A program made the position numbers and the translations under genes. Under the pieces are notes generated by a model. The model ran no database searches, had not been told where the DNA came from, and was given only the letters and a program-made list of their open reading frames with translations. Of a stretch of DNA of 64,000 nt, positions 24,106 through 33,098 are shown in pieces. This DNA is from Thiohalocapsa sp. PB-PSB1 (GTDB taxonomy: Bacteria > Pseudomonadota > Gammaproteobacteria > Chromatiales > Chromatiaceae): positions 4,154,001 through 4,218,000 of the forward strand of contig CP050890.1 in assembly GCA_016745215.1 (NCBI GenBank), in the 5' to 3' direction. Each line of letters begins with the position of its first letter. Position 1 is the first letter of the stretch.

Positions 24106-25170
24106 TTAGTTGACCTTCGGATCAAGCTCTCCCTTGGCGTAACGGGCGGTCATGGCTTCCAATGACAGCACCTTGATCTTACTCGCATTTCCCGCGGTGC
24201 CGAAGGACTCGTAGCGGGCTTTGCAGATCTCTTTCATGGCCTTGGTGGCGGCCGCCAGATATTTGCGTGGGTCGAAGTTCTTCGGGTTTTCTGCCAGGTG
24301 CCTGCGGATCGCGCCGGTGGAGGCCATGCGCAGGTCGGTATCGATGTTAACCTTGCGCACACCGTTGCGGATGCCTTCGGCAATTTCTTCCACAGGTACG
24401 CCATAGGTCTCGCCCATGTCGCCGCCGTATTGGTCGATGATCTTCAGCCAGTCCTGGGGCACGGACGAGGAGCCGTGCATGACCAGATGGGTATCCGGGA
24501 TGCGCGCATGGATTTCGCGGATGCGCTGGATGGCAAGGATGTCGCCGGTCGGCGGACGGGTGAACTTGTAGGCGCCGTGTGAGGTGCCGATGGCGATGGC
24601 CAAGGCGTCGACCTTGGTATCTTTGACGAACTGGGCGGCTTCTTCCGGGTCCGTCAACAATTGGCTGTGGTCGAGCTTGCCCTCGGCACCGGAGCCGTCT
24701 TCTTCGCCGGCCATGCCGCTCTCCAGCGAGCCGAGACAGCCCAGTTCGCCTTCCACCGAGACGCCGCAGGCATGCGCCAGATCGACCACCTGACGGGTAA
24801 CGCTGGCGTTGTACTCATAGTCCATCGGTGTCTTCATGTCTTCGCCAAGGGAGCCGTCCATCATCACCGAGCTGAAACCGAGCTGGATCGAGCGCTGGCA
24901 AACGGCCGGAGAACCGCCATGGTCCTGGTGCATACACACCGGAATGTGAGGCCATTCTTCGATGGCGGACAGAATCAAATGGCGTAGAAACGGGGCGCCC
25001 GCATAGGAGCGAGCACCGGCGGAGGCCTGCACGATCACCGGGGCATCGGTCTCGTCCGCGGCCTCCATGATGGCGCGCATCTGCTCCAGGTTATTGACGT
25101 TAAACGCTGGTACGCCATAGGCATGTTCGGCGGCATGATCCAGCATTTGTCGCAATGAAATCAGGGCCAT
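24106..25170 (-). CDS. fba: Fructose-bisphosphate aldolase, class II (CbbA type)
   Basis: A 354-residue zinc aldolase, the length of the Calvin-cycle CbbA subfamily. Metal and substrate motifs are HQDHGGSP (first zinc histidine), VMMDGSLGEDMKTPMDYEYN, SVEGELGCLGSLESG, AIGTSHGAYKF and VMHGSSSVPQDW, plus NIDTDLRMA for the phosphate. It interconverts fructose-1,6-bisphosphate with dihydroxyacetone phosphate and glyceraldehyde-3-phosphate, and also forms sedoheptulose bisphosphate in CO2 fixation. It is the last gene of a tkt-gap-pgk-pyk-fba row and ends in a shared 20-bp intergenic motif and a terminator. Confidence 0.95.
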   Translation of the reverse strand: MALISLRQMLDHAAEHAYGVPAFNVNNLEQMRAIMEAADETDAPVIVQASAGARSYAGAPFLRHLILSAIEEWPHIPVCMHQDHGGSPAVCQRSIQLGFSSVMMDGSLGEDMKTPMDYEYNASVTRQVVDLAHACGVSVEGELGCLGSLESGMAGEEDGSGAEGKLDHSQLLTDPEEAAQFVKDTKVDALAIAIGTSHGAYKFTRPPTGDILAIQRIREIHARIPDTHLVMHGSSSVPQDWLKIIDQYGGDMGETYGVPVEEIAEGIRNGVRKVNIDTDLRMASTGAIRRHLAENPKNFDPRKYLAAATKAMKEICKARYESFGTAGNASKIKVLSLEAMTARYAKGELDPKVN

Positions 25171-25237
25171 AGTTGGTTTCCTCTGGTTGTTTGATGGGTG
25201 ATGTTGTGAAATGACTGACAGTGTCGAATTGTCGTAC

Positions 25238-26692
25238 CTAGTCTTGGGCGAGCAATTTGTGCTCGCCGACGCGCATGATTTTCATAATGTTGGTCTGGCC
25301 TTCAACGCCGATGCGATCACCCTTGGTAATGATCACCAGGTCGCCCTCGCGCACGGTGCCGCGGCGCAGCAGTTCTTCGATGACATCTCGGTTGACCTGG
25401 TGGATATTGGCGTTATCGACCTCGAAGGCTACCGGATAAACGCCACGAAAAAGCGTGACTTTTCTGCGGGTCGCAACTTGCCGGGTCATGGCATAGATCG
25501 GAATGCCTGAGCTGATACGCGACATCCATTTGACCGCTGATCCGCTTTCGGTCAATGCTGCGATGGCTTTGACGCCCAAATGGTTGGCGGTGTACATGGT
25601 GGCCATGGCAATGGCCTCGTCCACACGCCCGAAAACGGAATCAATGCGATGCGCGGAACGACGAGTGTACTTCTCCGCCTCGCGACAGATACGATCAAGG
25701 GCCTCGACCACCTTGGGGGGATTTTTACCAATCGCGGATTCCGCCGACAACATGACGGCGTCGGTACCATCGATCACGGCATTGGCGACGTCGAACACCT
25801 CGGCCCTAGTCGGGATCGGATTGTCGATCATCGACTGCATCATTTGGGTGGCGGTGATGACCACATTGTTGCGATCTCGCGCCATGGGGATCAGGCTTTT
25901 CTGCACCGCCGGCAGTTCGGCATCGCCGATTTCGACACCAAGGTCACCGCGCGCGACCATGACCGCATCCGAGGCTTCGATAATATCGTCAAGCGCGCGC
26001 AATGCCTCGGCGCGCTCGATCTTGGACACAATTCCTCCCTTGCCGCCAGCCTCGCGGAACAATTCACGCGCCAGGCGCACATCGTCGCCATTGTTGACAA
26101 AGGAGATTGCGAGGTAGTCAGCATCGATTTCGGCCGCGAACAGGATATCAGTCTTGTCTTTGTCGGTCAGCGCTGGCGCAGACAGACCGCCGCCCTTTTT
26201 ATTAATCCCCTTGCTGTTCGACAGGGTGCCGCCAACCACGACCGAGCAGTCGATGCGTCGGCTTGCGATTTGCTCGACCTTGAGTTCAATGGCACCATCG
26301 TCGAGCAATAGGGTATCGCCGGGTACCACATCCTCAACCAGGCTCTCCAATGTGGTGCCGACGCGCATCTGATCGCCGCCATCGAGGGGGCAATCGGTAT
26401 CGATGGCGAAACGCTCGCCGCGGAACAATTCGATCGGTCCGTGTGCGAAACGACCGATGCGGATTTTCGGCCCCTGCAGATCGATCAGCAATCCCACCTG
26501 ACGGCCGGCAGCCTCGGCGCGTTCGCGCAACAACTCGGCGCGAGCTCGATGGCAATCATGGGTGTCGTGGGATAGGTTAAGGCGCACCACATCGACGCCC
26601 GCGGCGAGCATCGCGTCGAGTACCGACGGATCATCGGTCGCGGGACCGAGGGTGGCAACAATCTTGGTGCGTCGAGGCCTGACATAGTGCAT
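25238..26692 (-). CDS. pyk: Pyruvate kinase
   Basis: A 484-residue protein with the expected barrel motifs: TKIVATLGPATDDPSVLDAM at the start, RLNLSHDTHDCHRARAE, IDLQGPKIRIGRF, KIERAEALRALDDIIEASDA and MVARGDLGVEIG (magnesium and phosphate site), then ATQMMQSMIDNPIPTRAEV and the C-terminal allosteric domain (TESGSAVKWMSRISSGIPIY). It makes pyruvate and ATP from phosphoenolpyruvate. It lies 67 bases upstream of fba, and probably shares its transcript. This gene order (pgk-pyk-fba) is typical of Chromatiales. Confidence 0.95.
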   Translation of the reverse strand: MHYVRPRRTKIVATLGPATDDPSVLDAMLAAGVDVVRLNLSHDTHDCHRARAELLRERAEAAGRQVGLLIDLQGPKIRIGRFAHGPIELFRGERFAIDTDCPLDGGDQMRVGTTLESLVEDVVPGDTLLLDDGAIELKVEQIASRRIDCSVVVGGTLSNSKGINKKGGGLSAPALTDKDKTDILFAAEIDADYLAISFVNNGDDVRLARELFREAGGKGGIVSKIERAEALRALDDIIEASDAVMVARGDLGVEIGDAELPAVQKSLIPMARDRNNVVITATQMMQSMIDNPIPTRAEVFDVANAVIDGTDAVMLSAESAIGKNPPKVVEALDRICREAEKYTRRSAHRIDSVFGRVDEAIAMATMYTANHLGVKAIAALTESGSAVKWMSRISSGIPIYAMTRQVATRRKVTLFRGVYPVAFEVDNANIHQVNRDVIEELLRRGTVREGDLVIITKGDRIGVEGQTNIMKIMRVGEHKLLAQD

Positions 26693-26712
26693 GGTCGAAG
26701 CAAGGCTCGCCT

Positions 26713-26778
26713 GGTTTGGTTTTACTTGAGTTTGGTTTTACCGGAGTTCGATCTTACCGGGGTTCGATTTTGCCTGGG
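26713..26778 (-). repeat. Four imperfect 16-17-bp tandem repeats between pgk and pyk
   Basis: On the minus strand, units such as TAAGATCGAACTCCGG and TAAAACCAAACTCAAG follow one another four times with increasing divergence, ending 20 bases before pyk. They may be a degenerate repeat array or a binding region; nothing more can be said. Confidence 0.5.
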
Positions 26779-26970
26779 TGCAGATTCTACCCGGATCTGT
26801 TGACCCAGGCTTAGGCGATTTCTGTCGAGAACTAGACCACCTGGCTTGTCTTCTCGTCCGGCATCGACGTTGCGGCAACCTGCCCGTAGAGCGACCATGG
26901 GCGGGTTGCCGCTGCGCGAAGACAAACGAGCATTCGGCGCCAGTTGGTCTGTTTCTCTCCGGCAATCGCC

Positions 26971-28149
26971 CTATTTGCCCCGCGCCTCCAACATGGCCAC
27001 TGCCGGCAAGGTTTTACCTTCCAGGAATTCCAGGAAGGCACCGCCAGCGGTGGAGATATAGCTGACCTTGTCGTAGATGTCGTATTTTTGGATTGCGGCA
27101 ATGGTGTCGCCGCCGCCAGCCAGAGTAAAGGCGTTGGTGTCGGCGATGGCCATGGATACGGTCTTGGTGCCGTCACCGAATTGGTCGAATTCAAACACGC
27201 CCACCGGACCATTCCAGACTACGGTGCCGGCCTTACTGATGATCTCGGCCAGTTCCTTGGCGCTGTCCGGGCCGATGTCGAAGATCATATCGTCGTCGGC
27301 GACTTCGCCGGCCGGCTTCAATACCGCAGGCTCGTTTTCGTCGAACTTCTTGCCGCATACCACATCGGTGGCAATTGGGATGGTGGCGCCGCGGGCAGTC
27401 ATTTTCGCCATCAGGTCCGTGGCGGTGTCGACCAGGTCGTCCTCGCACAGGGATTTACCCACATTGTTGCCGGCAGCTTTCAGGAAGGTGTTGGCGATGC
27501 CGCCGCCGACCACTAGCTGATCGACCTTCTCGGACAATGCTTCCAATACCGTCAGCTTGGTGGAAACCTTGGAGCCACCGACAATTGCAACCATGGGCCG
27601 TGCCGGGTCTGCCAGAGCCTTGTTCAATGCGTCCAGTTCTTCGGCCAGCAGCAGTCCGGCACAGGCGACCGGCGCGAATTTGCCTGCGCCATGGGTGGAC
27701 GCCTGGGCGCGGTGGGCGGTGCCAAAGGCGTCCATCACATAGATATCGCAGAGGGCGGCATATTGCTTGGCCAGCGCGTCGACGTCCTTTTTCTCGCCCT
27801 TGTTAAAGCGCACGTTCTCCAGCAGAACCAATTCGCCATCGGCAAGCTCGGGGGCCTTTTCCAGATAATCCTTGACCACCCGCACCTCGCGCCCGAGCTT
27901 GTCGCTCAGGTCCGCGGCCACCGGCGCCAGGGAGTTTTCCTCCGAATAAACGCCCTCCTCCGGGCGACCCAGATGCGACATGACCATGACCTTGGCGCCG
28001 GCTTTCATGCAATGCTCGAAGGTGGGCATGGAGGCCGAGATGCGCGCATCTGACGTGACCTTGCCGTTTTTGACCGGGACATTCAGATCGGAGCGGATCA
28101 AAACGCGTTTGCCGGCGAGATCGAGATCGGCGAGTTTGATAAAGGACAT
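26971..28149 (-). CDS. pgk: Phosphoglycerate kinase
   Basis: A 392-residue enzyme with LIRSDLNVPVKNGKVTSDAR at the substrate site, MSHLGRPEEG, LLENVRFNKGEKKD, the DAFGTAHRAQAS helix, GGSKVSTKLTVLEAL, and the nucleotide-binding VVWNGPVGVFEF plus AGGGDTIAAI. It catalyses ATP-dependent conversion of 3-phosphoglycerate and 1,3-bisphosphoglycerate. It is downstream of gap (217-base gap) and upstream of pyk. The stop codon is followed at once by the 20-bp motif also found after fba. Confidence 0.96.
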   Translation of the reverse strand: MSFIKLADLDLAGKRVLIRSDLNVPVKNGKVTSDARISASMPTFEHCMKAGAKVMVMSHLGRPEEGVYSEENSLAPVAADLSDKLGREVRVVKDYLEKAPELADGELVLLENVRFNKGEKKDVDALAKQYAALCDIYVMDAFGTAHRAQASTHGAGKFAPVACAGLLLAEELDALNKALADPARPMVAIVGGSKVSTKLTVLEALSEKVDQLVVGGGIANTFLKAAGNNVGKSLCEDDLVDTATDLMAKMTARGATIPIATDVVCGKKFDENEPAVLKPAGEVADDDMIFDIGPDSAKELAEIISKAGTVVWNGPVGVFEFDQFGDGTKTVSMAIADTNAFTLAGGGDTIAAIQKYDIYDKVSYISTAGGAFLEFLEGKTLPAVAMLEARGK

Positions 28150-28230
28150 GGGGGTTCCTCGTTTAGAAGGGTTTTTTAATTAGGGTTTTGTGAAGACGCG
28201 CGTGGCGTTTGAATAGATCGAAACGATTTG

Positions 28231-28252
28231 GAAAGCCCGGATAGGCTTTCCG
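28231..28252. other. Short hairpin between gap and pgk
   Basis: GGAAAGCC CGGATA GGCTTTCC is a perfect 8-bp stem with a 6-base loop. There is no T run, so it is not a standard terminator; it could be a processing or stability element that separates the two transcripts. Confidence 0.4.
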
Positions 28253-28365
28253 GATCGCTCGCGGACAAGGGCCAAGGTCCGAGACGCCGGAAACCGCTTG
28301 TGACCATATGGGTGACTAACCCGGCGTTTCGGCCCTCCCTGGCCGTGCATCTTCAGGGCCGAGCG

Positions 28366-29367
28366 TCAGCCGGCAACATGCTCGACCAGGCGCAGCATAT
28401 TGCAGGTGTAGCCGTACTCGTTGTCATACCAGGCAACCACTTTGACAAAGGTCGGATCCAACGCGATACCGGCCTCGGAATCGAAAATCGACGGCGTGTT
28501 GCGACCGCGGAAGTCGGTGGCGACAACCTTCTCGTCGGTGTACGCGAGCACGCCGGCCAGATCGCCGGACTCGGAGGCCGCCTTCATCGCCGCACAGATC
28601 TCATCGTAGCTGGCGCCTTTGTTCAGTTCCACGGTGAGATCGACAACCGAAACGTCCGAGGTCGGCACGCGGAACGCCATGCCGGTGAGTTTGCCGTTGA
28701 GTTCTGGTAATACCTTGCCGACTGCCTTGGCCGCGCCGGTGGAGGACGGGATGATATTTTCCAGAATACCGCGACCGCCGCGCCAGTCCTTCATGGACGG
28801 ACCATCGACGGTCTTTTGCGTGGCGGTGGCGGCGTGCACGGTAGTCATCAGGCCGCGCTTGATGCCCCAATTGTCGTGCAACACCTTGGACACCGGCGCC
28901 AGACAATTGGTGGTGCAGGAGGCGGCGGAGATGATCGACTGCCCGGCGTAGGTCTTGTGGTTGACGCCATAGACGAACATCGGCGTGGCATCCTTGGAGG
29001 GCGCGGACTGGACGACCTTCTTTGCGCCGGCGTCGATGTGCTTTTGGCAGGTCTCTTCGGTGAGGAAGAAGCCGGTGCACTCGATGACCAGGTCGGCACC
29101 AACATCGGACCACTTCAGATCGGCTGGGTCACGCTCGGCGGTCAGCCGAATGGACTTGCCATCGACGATCATGGTGTTGCCGTCGATGGAGATGTCGCCG
29201 TTGAAGTTGCCATGCACCGAATCGTACTTGAGCATGTAGGCCAGGTAATCCGGGTCCAGCAGGTCGTTGATGCCGACCACCTCGATACCGGGGAAATCCT
29301 TGGAAATCGCGCGGAAGACCATGCGACCGATGCGGCCAAAGCCGTTGATACCTACTTTCAAACTCAT
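28366..29367 (-). CDS. gap: Glyceraldehyde-3-phosphate dehydrogenase, type I
   Basis: A 333-residue enzyme with the Rossmann motif KVGINGFGRIGRMVFRAI, the catalytic cysteine in SAASCTTNCLAPV, TVHAATATQKTVDGPSMKDW and WYDNEYGYTCNML. It reduces 1,3-bisphosphoglycerate in CO2 fixation or runs in the glycolytic direction; coenzyme preference is not predictable with confidence. An AGGAG-type ribosome site precedes the ATG. It lies 273 bases downstream of tkt in the same cluster; that gap has a hairpin-forming GATGCGCC/GGCGCACC segment near 29540. Confidence 0.96.
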   Translation of the reverse strand: MSLKVGINGFGRIGRMVFRAISKDFPGIEVVGINDLLDPDYLAYMLKYDSVHGNFNGDISIDGNTMIVDGKSIRLTAERDPADLKWSDVGADLVIECTGFFLTEETCQKHIDAGAKKVVQSAPSKDATPMFVYGVNHKTYAGQSIISAASCTTNCLAPVSKVLHDNWGIKRGLMTTVHAATATQKTVDGPSMKDWRGGRGILENIIPSSTGAAKAVGKVLPELNGKLTGMAFRVPTSDVSVVDLTVELNKGASYDEICAAMKAASESGDLAGVLAYTDEKVVATDFRGRNTPSIFDSEAGIALDPTFVKVVAWYDNEYGYTCNMLRLVEHVAG

Positions 29368-29640
29368 GCGGGGGCTCCTGTGGAGGTTGGGAAAAAAGGG
29401 TTTCTAATTTTCGGCTGTCAGCAAACCGTCGCGAGCAACGGGAAAAACGATGGACATTCTGCTCGAAACTCGCTAACGGCAACCAGGCGTTGTTGCTCGA
29501 AGAACAGACCAGCTCGCTTGCTTGTTGTCTGTCTTCCGGGATGCGCCTGCTGGCGCACCCTAGAAGATACGAGCCTTTTACGCAAGGGGTGTTCTCTTGT
29601 GTGAATTGCCCAAGTATCCGACGGCCAGCGGCGGAGCTGT

Positions 29641-31653
29641 TTACAGCAGGCTTTCGACTGCCTCGGCCACTGCCTCGGCGGTAATGCCGAATTCTTTGTA
29701 TACAGCCGGCGCGGGTGCCGACTCGCCAAAAGTATCGACGCCGATGATCTTGCCATGCAGGCCGACATATTTGGGCCATAGATTGGACACACCGGCCTCG
29801 ACCGCGACGCGCGCCTGCACCGCATCCGGCAGTACCGATTCCCGATAGGCGGCATCCTGGGCATCGAAGGTGTCCATGGATGGCATGGACACCACACGCA
29901 CCTTGCGACCCGCGGCGCTGAGCTGCTCGGCGGCGGTTACGGCCAACCCGACTTCTGTGCCGGTGCCGATGATAATCGCATCCGGGCTGCCTTCACAGTC
30001 GCGAAGAATATAAGCGCCACGCTCGATCGCACGCAATTGCTGATCGTCGCGACTCATGTGCGGTGCATTCTGGCGCGAGAAAATCAGTGCGCTCGGGCCC
30101 TGGGTACGCTGAATGGCCAATTTCCAGGCCACCGCGCTTTCCACCGCATCGCATGGGCGCCAGGTCGACATGCGCGGGGTCAGACGCAGGATCGATACTT
30201 GCTCGACCGGCTGGTGCGTCGGACCATCCTCGCCCAGGCCGATGGAATCGTGTGTATAGACGAAGATCGGGTTGATTTTCATCAACGCCGCCATGCGCAC
30301 CGCGTTTCTGGCGTATTCCATGAACATCAGAAAAGTTGCGCCGTAGGGCTTAAACCCACCGTGCAGGGTGGCGCCGTTCATAACCGCGGACATGCCAAAC
30401 TCGCGCACGCCATAGTACACATAATTGCCAGAGGCATCAGCTGAGCTTACGCCCTTGCAACCTTTCCATAACGTGAGGTTGGAACCGGCCAAATCGGCGG
30501 AACCGCCGAGGAATTCGGGAAGCATCGGGCCGAAGCCGTTCAGCGCGTTCTGGGATGCTTTGCGGGTGGGGATGGTCTCGGCCTTGGCATTGATTTCTTC
30601 GATAAAGGACCAGGCCTTGTCTTCGAAGTCCTCGGGCAATGCGCCGGCCATGCGTCGCTCGAACTCGGCTGCATCGACTGGAAATGCCGCTTGGTAAGCG
30701 GCAAATTTTTCCTTCCAAGCCTGCTCGGCGGCAGCCCCTCGCTCCTTGGCATCCCAGCCTTGATAGATCTCATCGGGGATTTCGAAGGGCGCATGCGTCC
30801 AGCCCAGGGCCTCGCGGGTCAGGGCGATTTCATCGTCGCCTAGTGGTGCGCCATGACACTCTTCCTTGCCCTGCTTGTTCGGCGAACCAAAACCGATAAT
30901 GGTCTGGCAGCAGATCAGCGTCGGCTGCCCGTTAACCGCACGTGCCTCCTCGATGGCGGCCTTAACAGCTTCAGGATCGTGGCCATCCACCTTGGGAATG
31001 ACGTGCCAGCCGTAGGCTTCAAAACGCTTTGGCGTATCGTCCAAGAACCAAGCAGGAATGTCGCCATGGCCACGCACCTCGCCATCGATCGAGATGTTAT
31101 TGTCGTCATAGAAGGCAATCAGCTTGCCCAGACCAAGGGCGCCGGCCAGAGAGCAAGCCTCGTGGGAGATGCCTTCCATCAGGCAGCCATCTCCCAGAAA
31201 GACGTAGGTGTAATGGTCGACGATCTCGTGATCGGGCTTATTGAATTGCGCGGCCAGTACTTTTTCGGCCAGCGCCATGCCGACGCCGTTACTGATGCCC
31301 TGCCCTAGCGGTCCCGTTGTGGTTTCGATTCCGGGCGCATAGCCATATTCGGGATGGCCGGGGGTCTTGGAATGCAGCTGACGGAACTGCTTGAGGTCAT
31401 CAATACTCAATTCGTAGCCGGTCAGATGCAATAACGAGTAGATTAGCATCGAGCCGTGGCCGTTAGACAGCACAAACCGATCTCGGTCAGGCCAAGCCGG
31501 ATTGCCAGGGTTGTGCTGCATAAAATCGTTCCATAGTACCTCGGCGATATCCGCCATGCCCATCGGGGCTCCCGGGTGGCCGGACTTGGCCTTCTGCACC
31601 GCATCCATACTGAGCGCACGGATGGCGTTAGCAAGTTCTGTACGTGAGGACAT
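29641..31653 (-). CDS. tkt: Transketolase
   Basis: A 670-residue thiamine-diphosphate enzyme. The N-terminal domain has KSGHPGAPMGMADIAEVLW and the cofactor motif GDGCLMEGISHEACSLAGAL with the metal ligand in DDNNISIDG; the middle domain has DLAGSNLTLWKG and the pyrimidine motif FLMFMEYARNAVRMAALM; the C-terminal part has THDSIGLGEDGPTHQPVEQV. It transfers two-carbon units between sugar phosphates in the Calvin and pentose phosphate cycles. It is the first gene of the row tkt-gap-pgk-pyk-fba, all on the minus strand, which makes ribulose-5-phosphate precursors and pyruvate. Regulation probably lies in the 550-base upstream region. Confidence 0.96.
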   Translation of the reverse strand: MSSRTELANAIRALSMDAVQKAKSGHPGAPMGMADIAEVLWNDFMQHNPGNPAWPDRDRFVLSNGHGSMLIYSLLHLTGYELSIDDLKQFRQLHSKTPGHPEYGYAPGIETTTGPLGQGISNGVGMALAEKVLAAQFNKPDHEIVDHYTYVFLGDGCLMEGISHEACSLAGALGLGKLIAFYDDNNISIDGEVRGHGDIPAWFLDDTPKRFEAYGWHVIPKVDGHDPEAVKAAIEEARAVNGQPTLICCQTIIGFGSPNKQGKEECHGAPLGDDEIALTREALGWTHAPFEIPDEIYQGWDAKERGAAAEQAWKEKFAAYQAAFPVDAAEFERRMAGALPEDFEDKAWSFIEEINAKAETIPTRKASQNALNGFGPMLPEFLGGSADLAGSNLTLWKGCKGVSSADASGNYVYYGVREFGMSAVMNGATLHGGFKPYGATFLMFMEYARNAVRMAALMKINPIFVYTHDSIGLGEDGPTHQPVEQVSILRLTPRMSTWRPCDAVESAVAWKLAIQRTQGPSALIFSRQNAPHMSRDDQQLRAIERGAYILRDCEGSPDAIIIGTGTEVGLAVTAAEQLSAAGRKVRVVSMPSMDTFDAQDAAYRESVLPDAVQARVAVEAGVSNLWPKYVGLHGKIIGVDTFGESAPAPAVYKEFGITAEAVAEAVESLL

Positions 31654-32203
31654 AGGTCGCCCCTCTCTAGCTGGCTAAAAAATGATTTTGGAAGAGATTT
31701 TCAGGCTGCGTCCATGCGCATATGCGCGATCGCGACGGTAAAGTCGGCGCTCGCCGGTTATTACATGTTGAACCCCGGTGCGTCTCTAATCCCAGATGCC
31801 TTCGCATCCGATGCGTCGCCAAAGCCCGCCCTGCCTGATGGCTCGACGCGCCCGAACGGCTTTGGCGGGCGCGTAAAGATTGCGCATTCTGCCGTAATCC
31901 AAGCGCTTACGCCAAAAAGTTGGCTTTATCGCGATGGCAAAAAAGATTTATAACTTCCTAATATTACGGATTACCACCGTTGGTGAGCAAGCGCCGATTG
32001 CATAAACGGTTCTAAACCGGGCAGTGTTATAACCTAAATCGGCATGACGCGGTGAAAATAACCAACCCGAGATGGGGTGAACGATGGATTGGGTGCGGCC
32101 GGCAGATAGGGGCAGCGGATACGACGATCCCTAGCGCATGCGCCGGCCGGTGGCGCGTTCCAGTGCCGCGGTCTTGTTCTCGTCATCTGGCCGCGGTAGT
32201 GCG
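31654..32203. other. Upstream region of tkt, non-coding
   Basis: No gene is supportable. A perfect 10-bp inverted repeat CGCCAAAGCC/GGCTTTGGCG (31817-31826 and 31858-31867) could fold in the leader of tkt. Downstream on the plus strand a stretch of AT-rich sequence (31935-32040) is a likely promoter area for tkt on the minus strand. I see no clear CbbR T-N11-A box that I would assert. Confidence 0.4.
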
Positions 32204-32761
32204 TCAAGCCTCGCGCCATTTAATCGAGCAGCCAACGCTGGGAATCTGTTTCTCCGGTCCTTTGCCAGTCTCGGCTACCTGTTTCATGGCTTCGAACAGA
32301 TCGCGGCGCACGCCCTCTGGAGCGGTTTCTTTGCGGCTCTCATCGAGACGACCACGATACTGCAAACCGAGTTCAGCGTTGTAACCGAAAAAATCCGGCG
32401 TGCAGACCGCTCCGAAAGTCTTGGCAACTTGCTGGCTTGCGTCGAACAGGTAGGGAAATGGAAATGCGAATTGGTCAGCCACTCGCTTCATATTATCGAA
32501 GGAATCCTCAGGATAGTCCTGCGGATCATTCGACATGATCGCGACGCAGCCGATACCCTGCTCCGTCAATTCGCGGGTATCGCGAACCAAGCGTTCACGG
32601 ACTGCCTGAACATACGGGCAATGATTACAGATGAACATCACCAACAGGCCCTTTGCGCCTTTGCATTGATCGCGGGTCCAGGTTCTGCCATCGACGCCTG
32701 GGAGGGAAAAATCCGGCGCTGGTAGACCGAAATCACAGACGGGAGTTTCCAGTGAAACCAT
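32204..32761 (-). CDS. Thioredoxin-fold protein (redoxin/AhpC-TSA type)
   Basis: A 185-residue protein starting MVSLETPVCDFGLPAPDFSL. The active site is MFICNHCPYVQAV, a CxxC motif typical of a redoxin subgroup that often follows metabolic genes; VCTPDFFGYN contributes the cis-proline region. No signal peptide, so it is cytoplasmic. It probably reduces disulfides or acts as a peroxide-linked redoxin; partner unknown. I choose the ATG at 32761; an upstream ATG adds five residues. It stands alone between tkt and metK. Confidence 0.8.
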   Translation of the reverse strand: MVSLETPVCDFGLPAPDFSLPGVDGRTWTRDQCKGAKGLLVMFICNHCPYVQAVRERLVRDTRELTEQGIGCVAIMSNDPQDYPEDSFDNMKRVADQFAFPFPYLFDASQQVAKTFGAVCTPDFFGYNAELGLQYRGRLDESRKETAPEGVRRDLFEAMKQVAETGKGPEKQIPSVGCSIKWREA

Positions 32762-33098
32762 AGAGTATTTCTCCAAATATGCAGCAAATCGTCATCAGAG
32801 TGCTGCATGGTAACTGAAGCACTCGAAATTCCAACACTTGTTCTCTGTTCGGGCAGAAACTACCTTATGGGAGCCCCACCTGTTTGAAAAGCTGGTGAAG
32901 AAAGTTACACTAGGTTAGGAATAAAATCCAAATCCGCTCTTCCCAGCCTGCACAGGCAATATGATTCCAGCAGCAAACACAGCCAGACGCTCATAGCAAA
33001 CGATCGATGCATCCTTAGGCAGAGTTATCTGACGGAATGCCCAAGGTCGCCGCGTACTCGAGATTCTGAATTACCACCCCAAACAATCATAAGCCACT
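32762..33098. other. Divergent intergenic region between the redoxin gene and metK
   Basis: About 340 bases with no gene. It must contain the promoters of both genes. No SAM riboswitch motif was recognised in front of metK. Confidence 0.5.

Noticed and set aside
31714..31953. A 79-codon frame upstream of tkt
   Set aside because: No family motif and it covers the inverted repeat and likely promoter region of tkt.
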